Positions 46,528 through 59,647 are shown, numbered from the stretch's first letter. The stretch is DNA of 64,000 nucleotides from Calonectria ilicicola (GCA_020809705.1 CP085828.1:1240001-1304000); one strand, 5' to 3'. The notes: generated by a model not told the origin, from the letters alone. Translations and numbers: made by a program.

Positions 46528-47890
46528 GATGGCGGATTAATGGGATATATAATAGCAAAAGCAAGGCAGATGCGATGTGAGGGCGGGCTGTGGCTGGTGA
46601 TGTAATACTTGTCAAGCTTCAATGCTTTGCAACAGCCATTCCAAAAGGATATACAAGAGACGACGTCACAACGTTTAAGACACGACGGCAAATAAGTCGG
46701 TGGTTGGCCCTATGAGAGATTGGGGATCGTGAGACGTGGGGGAATTGTTACCCGAAAGAGCCGGCCATTGCCGCTCGTAGCCCGGGCTGCCGAGTCGAGT
46801 CGTGGTTGGCGATGACACCGAGAGCACTGAGGCTAGCGCGACTTGTGCGGGGGAGGCGTCAGGCCCCGCGAGTAACGGCTCACCACGCAAGCAAGCCCCC
46901 CAATGCAGCAGCTGAAGAATTATGAGGAACAAATAGCACCAGTAAGCTGAGGGATTGCTTAGCAGAATACTGCATCATCTTTCATGATGCTTGTTCGTCT
47001 TCTTCCATTCATTCCTTATGCATTGTTACTCTTCTTCATTTAACTCAGAGCTCAAGTGCCAAGTCTGTTTTGATCACCTGCTTGCTAGTCTCTCTCATTA
47101 GATCCCGTTTTGGCAATGGCCAACGCGGGGGTGGAGAGCACGCTTGGAACCCTGCCGCTATCATGACCAGCTTATAGAAGGTCAAGGCGCCAAGATTTGG
47201 GGCAAGGGCTGCTGATGTGCCCTGGATGTACAGGGATCCAGCGGGTTCGTGTCGCGAAGCCCTCGGTAGTCCGGTAATCGTCCAACCGTCGAGGCCGATA
47301 TCTGTGTATATTATCCACCCCTCAAGACCCGATTTAACGGTCGCTCCCACATTGATGGCTAATTAAAATGGTTTTTATATGTTTTTTTATATTATTATTT
47401 TATTTTCTTAATGTATGGCTCCGATAGGTGATCATTACAGTGCTCCATTCGCCTCTCCACGTCCCGTCCCCTTGTCTTCATCTCTCGTCTTTCCCCAGCC
47501 AAATCTCTCTCCATCTTCACAAACAATCAAGAAAAGGGTCTGCAGTCGCTAGCCAATACGGCGGAAGCGCTGTCCAAGTGAATGGGGGTATGTGCAAAGT
47601 CCATGAAAGGGAATGTAATAAAGTAATAAAGGGTGTAATGTTTTGGGGAAGATGAGGTAAAAAGGGTTCTGTCTGTGCGGGTTGCAGCTCGTCCGCAATC
47701 TCAAAGACAAAGGGGGTGATATCGACTTTAAAAAAAAACACAACGAGAAAAATGGAAAAAAAAAAACCAAGACCAAAACAAAGACCGCGCCGAATCCAAC
47801 CGCCTTCCCGTCTCAGCCTATGTCGTAGGGGCAATTCCCATATCTCCTGAAAAAATCCCATATTCGGCAGTGACGTGACGTGACATTTTC
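46528..47890. other. Spacer between the dehydrogenase and Bqt4-like genes
   Basis: About 1.36 kb with no supportable gene. There is an AT-rich island with long T-runs at about 47365-47415 and A-runs near 47730 and 47755. The right end is the 3' flank of the Bqt4-like gene. Confidence 0.45.
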
Positions 47891-49319
47891 TTAAATGAAG
47901 TTCATGAGCCAGGGAACGATAGCGCTACTTGGTGTTAGTTGAATCCCAAGAAATAAACATGAAGCAAAGAATAAACTTACCCAACGGCGACAGTAGCTCC
48001 CAGTCCAAACAATGCCCGGCTCTTCACTTTTTGTTTCCTCAGCTCGGCTTCGGTCTTCACCTTCTTTGCTCGAGGCTGTTCCTCTTCGGGTTGTTCGTCT
48101 TCAGGCTGCTCCTCCTGAGGCTTATCCTCCTCCGTGCTCTGCTCTCCCTGCTTCTTCTCACCCTCGCTCTGAGCGGGCTTTGGCTTGTCACCCTTGGAAA
48201 TGTCTGCGGCCTTGCGCTTGCTCTTCTTGGCTGACGCAGGTGCTTCCTCTTGTCTGGGCTCCGACTCCTCACCCTCTGGCACTTCGGCGTGTTGGGGCTT
48301 CGCTTCCTCCTCCTTTTGCTTCTGGACATCCTGCTGGGCGGCAGCAATCATCGCAGCAATCTCCTCGGCGCTTGGGGGCTGGCCAGCAGTAGGCAAGGAA
48401 ACTTCCACTTCGACATTCTTAACAATGTCCTCTTCAACGTGGACATCAATCTTAGGATCCACTGTGCTGGGCTCCAGGACAATCGCGGGATCAAACTCAG
48501 TCGACTTCATGACAATATCCTCAGGCCTTGTCTCTCCATTGACTAGCTCCGGCTTCTCAGCAATGACCTCGGCCGCTTCAGCCTTGGCTGCCCGTGTGCT
48601 TCGCTTTCTCGGGGATGCCGGTGCCCGCCTCGTAGTGCTCTTGGTAGGGCTCGCAGATCGACGAGAGCGTCTAAGGATAGCGGAAGGAGTAGGAGGAGCC
48701 AACGAAGTTTGAGCCTTGTTCGCGTCAAACTTGGGAGGAGCAGCGATGCTCTTAGGGAGAGAATCGGGGGCGCTCGTGACAGAAATCTTGGCAGAATCGA
48801 GGAGAGCCCGGATCCAGGGCGTGACCTGGTACTCCTCAGCAAGGAGAAGGGCCTGCTCCGGGGGGATCCAGATGTTGCCAGCGGTCTCTTCGGGGCTGGT
48901 AGTCACAAGGGACTTGATGTACTTGCGCTCAGCCTCCTCGTCGGCGGCTTCGGCGTAGGGGAACGTGGCTTTGAACATGCCCGTCGCGGAGACGTAGCCG
49001 TCAAAGCTGCGGCGCATCAGAAAATAGCTATTAGGGCTTGACTTGAAGATGCCGGAGACGATACCCTTGGGCAGGGGAGCGCGCAAGTGTGCGTAGTCGA
49101 ATACGCCGAGCGTCGACTGGTCGGCCTCGCCGGTGCCGACCATCTTGGGCGTCAGCTTGGTCTGTCCTAGGCGCCGGCGCGCGACAAGATCCGCGTCTGT
49201 AAAACTGGTAAGCATTTGAAATCGCGTGAAACCGGGTGGGCGGGTATACAATCTGGAATGTCCGCGATCATGAGCGGGTTGTGCTTAGCAGGCAGCTTGC
49301 GCTCTGACTTGGGTGCCAT
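47891..49319 (-). CDS. bqt4: Bqt4-like inner nuclear membrane protein (APSES/KilA-N domain)
   Basis: Exons are 49319-49250, 49196-47981 and 47927-47891 (introns 53 nt each); the product is 440 residues. The N-terminal domain (about residues 20-160), with '[29 protein letters not shown]', '[34 protein letters not shown]' and 'WIRALLD', is the APSES/KilA-N-like fold of fission-yeast Bqt4, which anchors telomeres to the nuclear envelope. A long Glu/Pro/Lys-rich disordered region follows, with basic nuclear-localisation clusters. The final 37-nt exon completes a C-terminal hydrophobic tail, '[20 protein letters not shown]', fitting a single tail anchor in the inner nuclear membrane. Without that last exon the anchor would be lost, which supports the splice call. 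Telomere tethering here is inferred from the family. Confidence 0.85.
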
Positions 49320-52300
49320 CCTGTCCAATGGTGTGAACTGACCGCGGCGCGATCAGTCGGATTGATTGGTATAAAGATGAAAATAGACGCAGAGTCGGCA
49401 GCCGATGCGAAAAAACGGCGGGAGGTACCGGCGCGTGTATGTAAAGGCGGTTCAGGCCAAGTCTGTTAAGGGATTCAAGTCGGCGCGTCAGCGATTTGTG
49501 TGTTGAGACCGAGGGGGCGATCGGCGCGGGACAGAGTTGAAAAGCAAACAGCGCCGACGCTCGTAAAAGGGACGTACCGTGTCCAGGCAATGCTCAATGC
49601 ATCCAAGAAGCGATGCTAACTTGGACGAGAGAGTGATCCGAAAAAAGTGAGGGCCGGCGGGGATCGTGCTCCAGGCCAAATCGCGAATGCAGCAGAAGGA
49701 GGGGATGGGGAAGAAGAAAAAAATTGAGGCCAACGAGATGAGGGCAAAAAAGGATCGCGACGGGTTGAGGGCAGTCAAAGAATCTGTACGGGGACGGGTA
49801 CGGCACAGGGGACCAGGATGGGTTACGGACGGGGATTGGGATCGAGTCGCGCAAATTAGGTGCTCCAGGCGGAATAGCGTGCAAGGTAGCGCCGACCTGA
49901 GGAGTCTAGCGGGCGGCCCTGTTGGGCGGGTTCTGGTGTTCTTTCTACGTAAGTTGGTAGAGACGAGACTGGTCTAGGTTGGTTAGCGCAGGGTGCTGCA
50001 GGGTGTGTGGGCAGGGTGCCGCAGCAGTTTGAGTGGTCTGCTGCGAGATATATTGGTACCTGTGCCCGCCGCCCTAGTTTGTTGGGAAAGCCTTGTACCC
50101 TCTTATGCCTTGGCCAACTTCCCCTTTGAACGCGTTCAGACTTTCGCGTCCGGCTGACACTTTGGAAGCGCCGGAGGAAAAGGCACCAGCAGCTGCAAAA
50201 AACACGTGCCGCGTGTTTGTATCGCGATGCAGCTGAAGCTCCAGATGCATTGGCCGTCGGGGCACGCCGAAAGAAGACTTCTTCACCTCTGAAGGAGGTT
50301 TGCCAAACTCTTGGTACGCATTGCTCGTACGTACTCCCTCTACGTAACGTGACGAGGGGGGATCCATCCTTCTACAGCATCGCTCGCCCGATTTGTCTTT
50401 GGGACCGCCCAGAAAAAAAGTCCTTCACACTGCAACACTGACAGCAGTCCACGCGCTGATCAGGGGTGTGGGGACCATTCATCCGCATCCACACACACTC
50501 TCCCTCTCGCACACGCGGGCAGTAGCGCCGTTCCCATGCCGTATCATGGATGGTCAAGCCCAGCGTCCCAAACTGTGCTGCCCATTTCCCGGAGACCCCT
50601 GGAACCGCCTTTCCCGCGCCGCAAGCTGGGCTACCCTCGAGAACGCACGAGGCACCGACAGCCCCAACAGGCTGACGGAAACTAGGTGCTCGTTCATGGC
50701 GCGCTGAGCTGCCTGGTTCGCAACCCCCGACAACGCGGGGAAAAAAACATGGGTTCCGCGCCATCCCACGGGAGCCAGGCCGGGAGAAGCCCAAGGAGGG
50801 CGAGACGAGACGAACCCAGTGCGCGCCATCGCCTCCTCCTGGTATGTCCTAGACCTCCAATGGCCTGTCGCAGCCCTACTACCGCCCATCTCGACGAATG
50901 ATAAGGTTACAAGTCACTTATCGCAGTGACATGGCCTGTCTAGGCTGTGGCCCCCATTCAAGTCCTATCAGGCAACTGATCCAAACTCTAGCAACTTTCC
51001 GGCCTATGCCGAACATCTTTGGGCGCCAGACCGATGATGGAACACATGCATGGCACACGCTGCAGATTTCTCCTCCAATGTTGGTGGCCATGTGCAAAAT
51101 AAATTTATAGTGAAATAAATTGAGATTATAAATTAATAAAAATCAATCTAATTTTTTTATTTTTATTTATTTATCATTTAGCTCCCTAGCTATTCATCTA
51201 CATTTCCCGCCAATATATCATTCGGTTTCCTTGTTGAAATCTGCCGTCGTGTGCCTTTTTTGTTTTTGATCGGTCGTTTGCATCTACGTTGTGAGGACTG
51301 TCGACTTGACCAGATACCCAAAATCATCCCTCTGGTTTCCGATCGCCCGCGAAATCTTGTCATACTCGTATTTGGACATTATTTGACGAGTTCATACCAT
51401 GTAACACCCGCAGTCGGCTTGTTGTCAAACAAAGTTCTCCTTGTACAGTGCCTTGCCGTTTGGCACTGGAGAATGGTCATCGAGATCGCTCCCCACTGGT
51501 GCCCGATGCGGGAGGGTCCATCCATCTCACCATGGGATGGGTATGCGCTGACTGTGCCCCCTCCCCCAATTCTCCAACCCCGATGACAGAAGCTGCACTT
51601 TTCGAGATTTGTGCATCCCGATGACGGGGAGATCACACCCGAGCAAAAATCGCAAAACTGGGCTGAGACAGGAACCGTCTCTTGGTTCCTGGTTCTCCTG
51701 GCGTGAGGTGCCCTGGCGACACTGCTCGGCTACGTCCAAACCTCCCTTGCGGCTACTTCACGCGTCTGCTACCTCCCCATGTCTGAAACCTCTGACCCCG
51801 TTGTGCGAAGCCCCAAAGTAAGCTCAGCTTTGGCGGTGTCTGGCTCACGCCGCTCTTGAAACCACTCACACACACTCTGCAGCCAGTCGCCTCCCGCACA
51901 TAGGTTCCCTGCTCAGACAAGGACAACACCATGGCCGCAAAATAACATGCTTGTCCAGCAAAAGATTCTGCAACACGGAGTCAGCCACAGCCACACAGCC
52001 CACCTGGAGCTGATTTTCCCCTCCTCAATGGTAAACAAACCAGGGCATGGCATGGCATTTTGCAGAGACCTGCTGGCCAAAGCCAAGTTTACTGGTGTCT
52101 CGCCCGTATTCATTTGGCCCCAGGTCCAATCATAGCCCAGAGTCGACCTGCGACCCACCGGCGACCTGCCACCGACCTCCTCCGCCGTCGACCGCCTCAG
52201 AGGCTTTAGAGGGTCCCGGCGACTAGCAACACCGCCGTAGCCCCTCCATCGTCGCCGTCACCGCAACAGCAACGACCTTGGCCCCTCCTCCACCAGAGCT

Positions 52301-52513
52301 CCCCTCCAAGCTCCTCCTCCACTCTCCTCTCCTCCCATTCCTCCTTTGCTTTTGCTCCTTTCTCCATCGAGCTCTGCTACCTGCGCTTCTCGCTCATCCA
52401 TTCTTATTCCGCCTCCTACACTCCTGCTTCCTGCACCTGCCTCTTGTCCCATTCTCACTCTCCTGAACTCTGAACTCTGCTCTTGACTCCGCCCCGCCTT
52501 CCACATTTCCACA
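49320..52513. other. 3.2 kb spacer between the Bqt4-like gene and Rho-GDI
   Basis: The left 600 bp is GC-rich and G-rich on the plus strand and is probably the Bqt4-like promoter and leader. There is an AT-rich island at about 51098-51185 (mostly T/A runs) inside otherwise mixed sequence. The right 350 bp (52160-52510) is strongly CT-rich and runs into the Rho-GDI start codon as its 5' UTR. No gene or RNA was recognised. Confidence 0.5.
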
Positions 52514-53615
52514 ATGGCCTCCCACGATGATGACACCATGCCCGAGGAGACTCAGGGCTACAAGCTCTCCCAGCCCAAGCAGAGTCTCGCCGAATACCAG
52601 CAGATGGGTATGTAATCCTTTTTTTTTTAGACGGTACACGGTACACCTGGCCTGTTTGAAGCTGTCACCCATGAGCGGGCCGGTCCTCCTCCGCCTCTTT
52701 GACAAGGCGGGTCTTGACTCCCCGTGACACTGTTCTACACATGTTGGGGTCATGCTTGAGCTCCTTGAGCTTCCCACTACCGTATTCTATACCGTCACCT
52801 TCCATTCAACATTATTAGTTGCCAAGGAAGTCTAATTCGCCCTTGAATCCCCAAAACTACACACCATGTTGATGCCCCTCTATTTCACACATGGCAACCC
52901 CGCCATCTTCATCATCCCCTTACCCACACAAGAATCACCGCCATAAGCATCGCAACTAACGCCAATTTTTTCTCTCGCTCTTAGACGCCAATGATGAGTC
53001 CCTCCAGCGATACAAGGAGTCCCTCGGTCTCGGTGGTGGCAAGGATCTGTCGGATGCTAGCGATCCGCGCGTCTGCATTATCCTCTCCTTGACCATGGAG
53101 TCGCCCGGCCGCGAGCCCGTAACGATCGACCTTTCAGCCGCTGGCAGCGAGTCGACCCTGAAGGACAAGCCCTTTACCATCAAGGAAGGAGTCAAGTTCA
53201 CAATGGCTGCCAAGTTTAAGGTCCAGCACGAGATTCTTAGCGGTCTACACTACGTCCAAGTCGTTAAGCGCAAGGGCATCAGGGTCTCCAAGGACTCCGA
53301 GATGATTGTACGTTATTCCATTGACTACAAGATGCACGTATTCAAGACAAATCTAACGCGTTGAATATAGGGTAGCTACGCTCCCAACACTGACAAGCAG
53401 CCAACCTACACCAAGAAGTGTAAGTTGCCAATAATCCTTTCTCATTCTGGTCAATCGCAAGCTAACCCATCACCCCTCCAACAGTCCAGGAGGAAGAGGC
53501 TCCTAGCGGCATGCTCGCTCGTGGCCACTACAACGCCACCTCCTCCTTCGTCGATGATGACAAGAAGCAGCATCTCAGCTTTGAGTGGAGCTTTGACATT
53601 GCCAAGGACTGGTAA
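52514..53615 (+). CDS. RDI1: Rho GDP-dissociation inhibitor
   Basis: Binds prenylated Rho-family GTPases (Rho1, Cdc42), extracts them from membranes and holds them in the cytosol. Exons are 52514-52607, 52985-53307, 53371-53419 and 53485-53615; the product is 198 residues, the family's usual size. The first intron is long for this window (377 nt), the others 63 and 65 nt. Signature parts: the short flexible N-terminal arm ending '[24 protein letters not shown]', the immunoglobulin-like domain with '[40 protein letters not shown]', '[46 protein letters not shown]', and the C-terminal '[13 protein letters not shown]'. The CT-rich leader suggests a highly expressed gene. Confidence 0.96.
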
Positions 53616-54125
53616 ACTACCGAAACAACACATCGCGTTATTCAAGCCCTGGTTAGAAGTCAGTCCAATCGAAAAGGAAACTCACATGTTATGAGATACG
53701 AGATACCTGTCTTGGAATGGGGGGAATTAGCAGAAGAAGAAAACTCACAAACAAAATCAAACCACCAACTTGAACTGGATATGAGGAAGCAGAACTATTT
53801 TTTTACATCTTGCTTGGTTCACAGAACCGAGCACTACACCAACTATATACATTTACCATACGTTCTACCTTTACATAAGAGTACATTGCGTCACTCACAT
53901 ACCATCCTTAAAAATTTCACCACAAATGTCCACTATTCAGCATCAAGCTCTATTACGCTATGCACCAAACCAACAGTGATCTATTCCTGCCAGCCCCATC
54001 GTATCTTCCTACTCGAGAATATGGTATCACGTAGTTGACGTTATCATGAAGCCTGCACCAAGCACAGGGCACAGGCGCGGTTTTAAAAAAAAAAAAAAAA
54101 GAAGAAAAAATCATGTCGGAAGGGC
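53616..54125. other. Convergent 3' spacer (Rho-GDI / phosphatase)
   Basis: About 0.5 kb between two gene 3' ends, holding their 3' UTRs, with an A16 run at 54085-54100. Nothing else was seen. Confidence 0.5.
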
Positions 54126-55284
54126 TTAGAGGAAGTAGTCTGGGAGGGCGTTACCGTCTGCAGACTTTTCACCACCTGGTTGCAAATCCTTGTGCACATC
54201 GTTTTCAGGCGCAGCGGCAAAGACGTTGAAGAACCTCTCGCCGGTATCGCTAACTTCAAGGACGCTGGCCATATTACCACAGCGGTAGCAGTAATTTGGC
54301 GCGCTCCAGACTGTGCTGAGCCGGTCATCGTAGAGGACCTGAAAGCCCTCTTGACACAGCTGGTGGGCGCGGAGAATGTGTGACATGTTGTTGACGGCGA
54401 GGAACTTCTTAACCACCTGGGCGCCAAAAGTGTACCCCGCGCCACGTGGTGAGAGGGAAAACTCGTCGCGGTCGGGATCGGGGTCGGACCAGACGAGATC
54501 GGCCATGGGGCCTTCGTGAGGAATCTCGCGGAAACGATCAATGATTTTGATCTGGTCAATGGAGTGGATCGAAGGTGACAGGCCTGGGAGTACCCAACGT
54601 TAGTCTCGTTCGTGGGGAGGGGATGTTGGAGATTAGTTAGTACGTACCTCCATGAACACAAAATATTTGGTCATTGATCACGACGCTCAAGGTCAAGAAG
54701 TCGAACATGTCGGTGAAGTAATGCCAAACATTTGCATTTCCGTACTTTCGTGAACACTCGGTATAGAAGCCATATGACTGAGTAACGCCGCGGGATTCGT
54801 GGTTGCCCCGAATCAGGTGCACGCGGTTGGGGTATCGTAGCTTCAGACACACCAAAAGCGAGATGGTCTCAACGCTGAACATGCCACGGTCGACATAGTC
54901 GCCTAGAGTTTTGTCAGCTGCGCCGCTTTCGCCGAGCTGGGCAGTAGTAGTTACCGAGGAAGAGGTAGTTTGTATCTGGGCAGTAGCCGCCGATTCGGAA
55001 AATCTCAATAAGGTCGAAGAATTGGCCATGGATATCCCCCACTACGGTGATGGGTGCGCGGACGTGGACAACGTTGCTCTCTCGCATGAGCAGCTCCTTG
55101 GTCTTGGCGCAGACGGCCTCGATGACGGACTCGGCGAGGAGCTCTTTTTTGTAAAGGCGCGAGATGCACTCGTCCAGGTCGACAGAAGCTGCAGGGTGGG
55201 AAGAAGCCGCGTTAGCCCCCCGCGCAAGGTGTTGAGGTCGAAGCTGGATATATCATTTGCTGGCTTACCTGGCAGCCCGGGCAT
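54126..55284 (-). CDS. PPG1: PP2A-like serine/threonine phosphatase, PPG1 type
   Basis: Exons are 55284-55269 (only 16 nt), 55188-54955, 54902-54648 and 54583-54126; the introns are 80, 52 and 64 nt. The product is 320 residues. The metal-binding signatures GDIHGQ, GDYVDRG and GNHE are all present, with '[14 protein letters not shown]' formed across the last junction, '[15 protein letters not shown]' near the C-terminus, and the terminal 'DYFL' that is methylated in PP2A-type enzymes. '[23 protein letters not shown]' at the N-terminus and '[27 protein letters not shown]' match the PPG1 branch better than PP2A, PP4 or SIT4. In yeast Ppg1 works with the Far/STRIPAK complex and restrains mitophagy; STRIPAK governs fruiting and cell fusion in filamentous fungi. 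Confidence 0.93.
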
Positions 55285-57574
55285 GGTGGAATGGGTGGTG
55301 GGTGGTGGCTAGAATGGCCGAGTGGAAGGTCTAGGTGAACAGATGGGAGGAATCGAGGGCCGCAGGGTCATGCGCCGGCGTCATTAAGGCTGGCCACGGC
55401 AAATTCGGCTCCTGGCGAGTATAATGTCTTTGGGGTGTCTCGGTGGTTGTATCAACATGATCGAGGAGAAGTCGCTTCACATGGGCGCGGGGCCAGGATG
55501 GCGGAGGAGGGAGCGGGCAGACGGACGTGCGACCAGGCGAGGATTCAAGAAGCGGCAACTTGAGGAACAGGATACGGCGGCCGGAGAGCGCTTAAGGGGA
55601 GTCTCGTGACAACGGTTGTGATGACGAGTGTGGATGGCACGGCGGTGGCCGTTGGATGGATTTGTTGGCTCCTTGATTAGTGAGAGGCTACAGCGGCGGC
55701 AACAGCTCGGCTGAGATATTGCCCGTCCCCCGGGTCGAGTTTTTACATGGATGCTGGCAGATTGGTGAAGGCGCTGAGTGCTGTAACCCCACCCTCACAT
55801 TTGACCTTGCAGTGGTCCCTGCGCTAGTTGAGATTCGCATCAGCATCAGAGACATGGGCTCTTGAACACGATAGGAATAGTGCATGCGAGGGTTCGCAGT
55901 GACAAAAATCATTGACATGGTAAAGAATATGGACATTTACAATAGCTTGACATAGTTTGCACCTTAGATATTTATTTGATATCAGTTCAACAAACACGAC
56001 TAGCTATTGAGCACCGATCCTATGTCTCACCATGTTGACTATGGAAACAAACTGAAGATCAATCAAGAGCAGAGATAAAGAGAAAAGAAGATAAATATCT
56101 TATGATGCATCCATAAATATAAAAACCATACCTCCATTCCATCATCTAAGTTATTTTTACTAGTTTTAATACCTAAAAATCACATGGATATGATCGGGAA
56201 ACTCATGGTGATAGGTTTAGGGTAAGTCGATCGTGTAAGACGTCATCGTTCGGTATCAGTAAAGTAGAGATGAGTACGTATTGCTCTGTTGGTGGTGATG
56301 AAAATAAGCCTTTATGTATTTCAGCAAGTTATTTATGGTTGATGATATGTAATGCGTTTTTCTGTTGAATGCTGACATGAAAAAAAAAACATCTCCATAG
56401 AGTGAGGTAATCATAGAAGATCTCTGTTAACCCGATTTGCAACGGTGATGTTTCTGCTTAGCCCCCTAAATTGGGCTCACTAATATTTCGTCGGGTAAAC
56501 TTGTGTGCAAAAGGTACTAGTCTGACATTTGCTAATTTCCCCAAGATGGCGAAGAACCCCTAGCTTATCGTTACACTTTTCTTTTCTTTTTTTCTGTAAC
56601 GTGCAAACTGGCGTTGAGATTTGCCATGCAGCGGCCGCCGTTATAGCTATTATAGGAATGTTGGTTGGGCCTGGGGTCTTTGTTCTTTAGGTTGTCTGAG
56701 TGACCAAATCGGACAGCCACAAGATTAACAATGCAGCGTCTTCCAGTCAGCCATGAAACGATTCAACTCTATGACAAAGTTTTAGACGGAAGGCTGAACG
56801 TTTATTCTCAAATGGAAATTCTATCTCAATGACTGGTTAAGACTCGGTAAAATACGGTAGCATTGAGAGCTGCTGCCCTTTGGCGGCGTCGGCTGGCATT
56901 TGGTGACGAAAGCTTATGTGGAATATCGATGGTCCGTGCATTCCCACAACGCGATGCTGTCCCCTAACGAGGTACGGTAGCGAGCGCGCTGCGACCACCA
57001 CCACCAACACATGAACATTTCATGCGACACCAGCAAAGTCGCAGCCAGATCTCACTGCCGTGGCATCCCGTATCTCACACGGGGCCCCATCCCGCAGTGA
57101 TCCTGGATGCGGCCTTGCTGACGGCGCCAGAGCAGGTCTAGGGGAGGGGGATCTTTGCACCATTGCCATTGCGCCCTTGACTTCATCGCGCCGCGTCTGG
57201 TGCGTGCGTACGCTGTTCCCCGTCGCTTGTGAGCTGGGCCCTCGGTTCGCTGCACCACAAAGGTATCAGCCAGAGCCCTGCTATGGTATCCGCCACAGTC
57301 ATTTTCACATGGCTGTTGAGATCCTCGCGCTTCTGCTTGCTTGATTCGTTGCTTTATCGGCTTTCCGACTGAGATAGCGCCTTGGAGGTGGCGCTGTTCG
57401 GGTCCCATTTGTCACCGTCATCTCCCTCGGCATCGACAGTAGCGGACTCCATCGCTGCAGGCATCATCGCCCGACTTAGTCCTGCCCTAAATCAACTAAT
57501 ACTGAATCAATCGCTTGATCTGGCGTGACGGTTGTATTACATATTCTCGGTCCTTCTCCTCGTTATTGGCAGAT
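55285..57574. other. 2.3 kb spacer, AT-rich in the middle
   Basis: The phosphatase promoter is at the left. 55920-56620 is clearly AT-rich, with A/T runs and no open frame of note. The right 500 bp returns to mixed sequence and is probably the promoter of the zinc-knuckle gene. The AT-rich block could be decayed repeat DNA, but I see no terminal repeats or transposase remnants. Confidence 0.45.
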
Positions 57575-59647
57575 ATGCTCGACCCGCCTCCGGGCTATCG
57601 GGCTCGGCCTGACGAAGCTCAGTGTTACAACTGCGGCGGCTCTGGACATTGGGCTATTGCCTGCCCAGAGCCAACACGAGAGACTCCCGCGTAAGTCCAT
57701 GTCATTATCTTGTCGTGAATTCCCTTTTAACCTGTCCTGTCAGCGGCCTCACTGCTTGGAGAAACTCGAATAATGTAGGAAGGCCAAACAACAGAGACCA
57801 ACATGGTGGTGGATCAAAGAAGTCCAAGGGTCCTATCATCACCAAGTACGCCCCTCCACCGGCGCCGGCCCCGAATGTGAATAGCTACGGCCCTCCTCCT
57901 CCGGGCTATGGACAACCACCGGCACCGTACTCTGGTCCTCCTCCATATCCCCCACAATACCCTCCTCACTCGTCTACTCCTCCCAGCTATCCTGCATATC
58001 CAAGCTATCCACCACAGCCGTATCCACCATCATATGGAGGACGACCTCCCCCGGCTCACTCCCCAGCTCCTCCTGGCGTCTACAATCCGCCATCTCATCT
58101 TCATCCTTCTCACCCTCCCCATCCTCCTCACCCGCCGCCAGGAGCTGTTCCTTCATATCCTGCTTCATATGGTCTTCCGCCCAACCAACCTCCTCAGCCA
58201 TATGGTACTCCTCCCACGTACGGCACCACCTACCCTCCTATCTCATACAGCTCGCACTCCCCGCCGTTTCCGCCATCCTATTCTCCTCCAATTTCACACC
58301 CGAAGTTTGGCAAATCTCCTGGACCAAGAACAGGCCCATCTCCAGGGCCGCCTCCCCGCCCGCCATCAGGGCCACCGGCTTCATCCCGTCAAGGAAAGCC
58401 ACCATCAACATCGACATTGCCTCATCCCTCGCTCCCGCCAAAGCCACCTCGGAATAACCGAGAACCCGAGCCTGCTCGTGACCATCGTAATAAACGCAAA
58501 CGTGAACGCCATAATCGGAATCGTGATAACCGCCAGAAAAAAAACTCGTCTCATTCACGACCGCAGGAGCAAAAAGGTGATGATACCAACCGCCGACAAA
58601 ATCTTAAAGCGGCAGAAGAGAAAGTCGTGAAACCGGAAACACCTCCCCAAACCAAGGATGAAGGTGTATCCGAAGATGGGGTGGTTGAAGCTAGCGAGAT
58701 TCCGGAAACAACGCCTCAAAAAAACGATGACCCTACGGATCGTCTATCTGACACTTCGAAGAGATCTGATGGAGGGTGTAATGAAGAATCCGAGAGTAAT
58801 GAAGTTGACTGGGAAGAAAAGGTCTTGCTTAAAGAACTAGAGTCTCACCACCCCCCTGATGAAGTCGGGAGACCGTTACCAGCAGATTACTCTGAGGAGT
58901 TGCTTCTTCCAAGAAAGTGGGATTCCAAGTGCATTGAATCGGAATTCGTTAAGCCAGACAATCTCGAAGAATACATCAAGCCCGTTCACGAAACGGACTA
59001 CTGGATCTTGATCGAGTTTGACCCTGCATTTGCAAGGGATGGCAAGTTACCATGTGGCGACCCATTACCCAAACTTCCATTTGAAGATCACAAACCAGAT
59101 CAAAGCGACGACTCGCAAACCGAAGAAACGGATGAAAAGCAACAAAAAGATGACCACAGCCCCCAAAAATCGGTAGAGGAGCCATCTCATAACCGATCCC
59201 GATCCTTGAACCGTTTCCCTGACGCCAAACCAAGCCAAAAGGATGACGGAACCACTGAGAACCCAACAGATGCGTTTGGGCCCAGAGGTCGGAAACGGCA
59301 CCGCCCTCAGGAATTTGATATGCGTGGCACAGATCTGTCTGATGTGAAACTCCACCGGTCTCGAGATCGAAAACGGCGGACAGAACATGGGCAGACCCGT
59401 AGCAGATCTGTTTCATCTGCCAGATCATCCATTTCTAATGCTTCCTCTGGCTTGGATTCTCTAGAAGCCGAGCTTCTCGGGCGTTCCGTTAAATCGAAAT
59501 CCCCCGAAGATGACGGCAAGCGACGGCAATCCGGCTCTAACAAGGCCAAGAAACGCCAAACGAAACTTGATTCGGCATATAGGTGAGCATACTGCAACTG
59601 AAAGCGAACCATTGGAAGCTAATAATATTGGTAGTCGACGTTGGTGA
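57575..59647 (+). CDS. CCHC zinc-knuckle, proline-rich protein with RS-like C-terminus
   Basis: Exons are 57575-57690, 57744-59582 and 59635-59647; the introns are 53 nt (GTAAGT...GTCAG) and 52 nt (GTGAGC...GTAG). The product is 655 residues. Residues 17-30 form a single CCHC knuckle (C-x2-C-x4-H-x4-C, CYNCGGSGHWAIAC), an RNA-binding module. Residues about 65-285 are Pro/Tyr/Ser-rich with PPxY-like repeats, followed by a Lys/Arg/Asn basic stretch, an acidic 'EKVLLKELESHHPPDEVGRPLP' to 'WILIEFDPAF' segment that looks folded and conserved, and a C-terminal Arg/Ser-rich region. The layout suggests an RNA-processing factor in the nucleus; no specific role can be given. The last intron is the least certain: without it the protein ends at 59586. 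Confidence 0.82.

Noticed and set aside
47045..47350. 101-codon minus-strand frame between the dehydrogenase and Bqt4-like genes
   Set aside because: No recognisable motif, splice context or conserved composition; probably chance.
55920..56620. AT-rich block as a RIP-mutated transposon
   Set aside because: No terminal repeats, target duplications or transposase remnants were visible; composition alone is insufficient.
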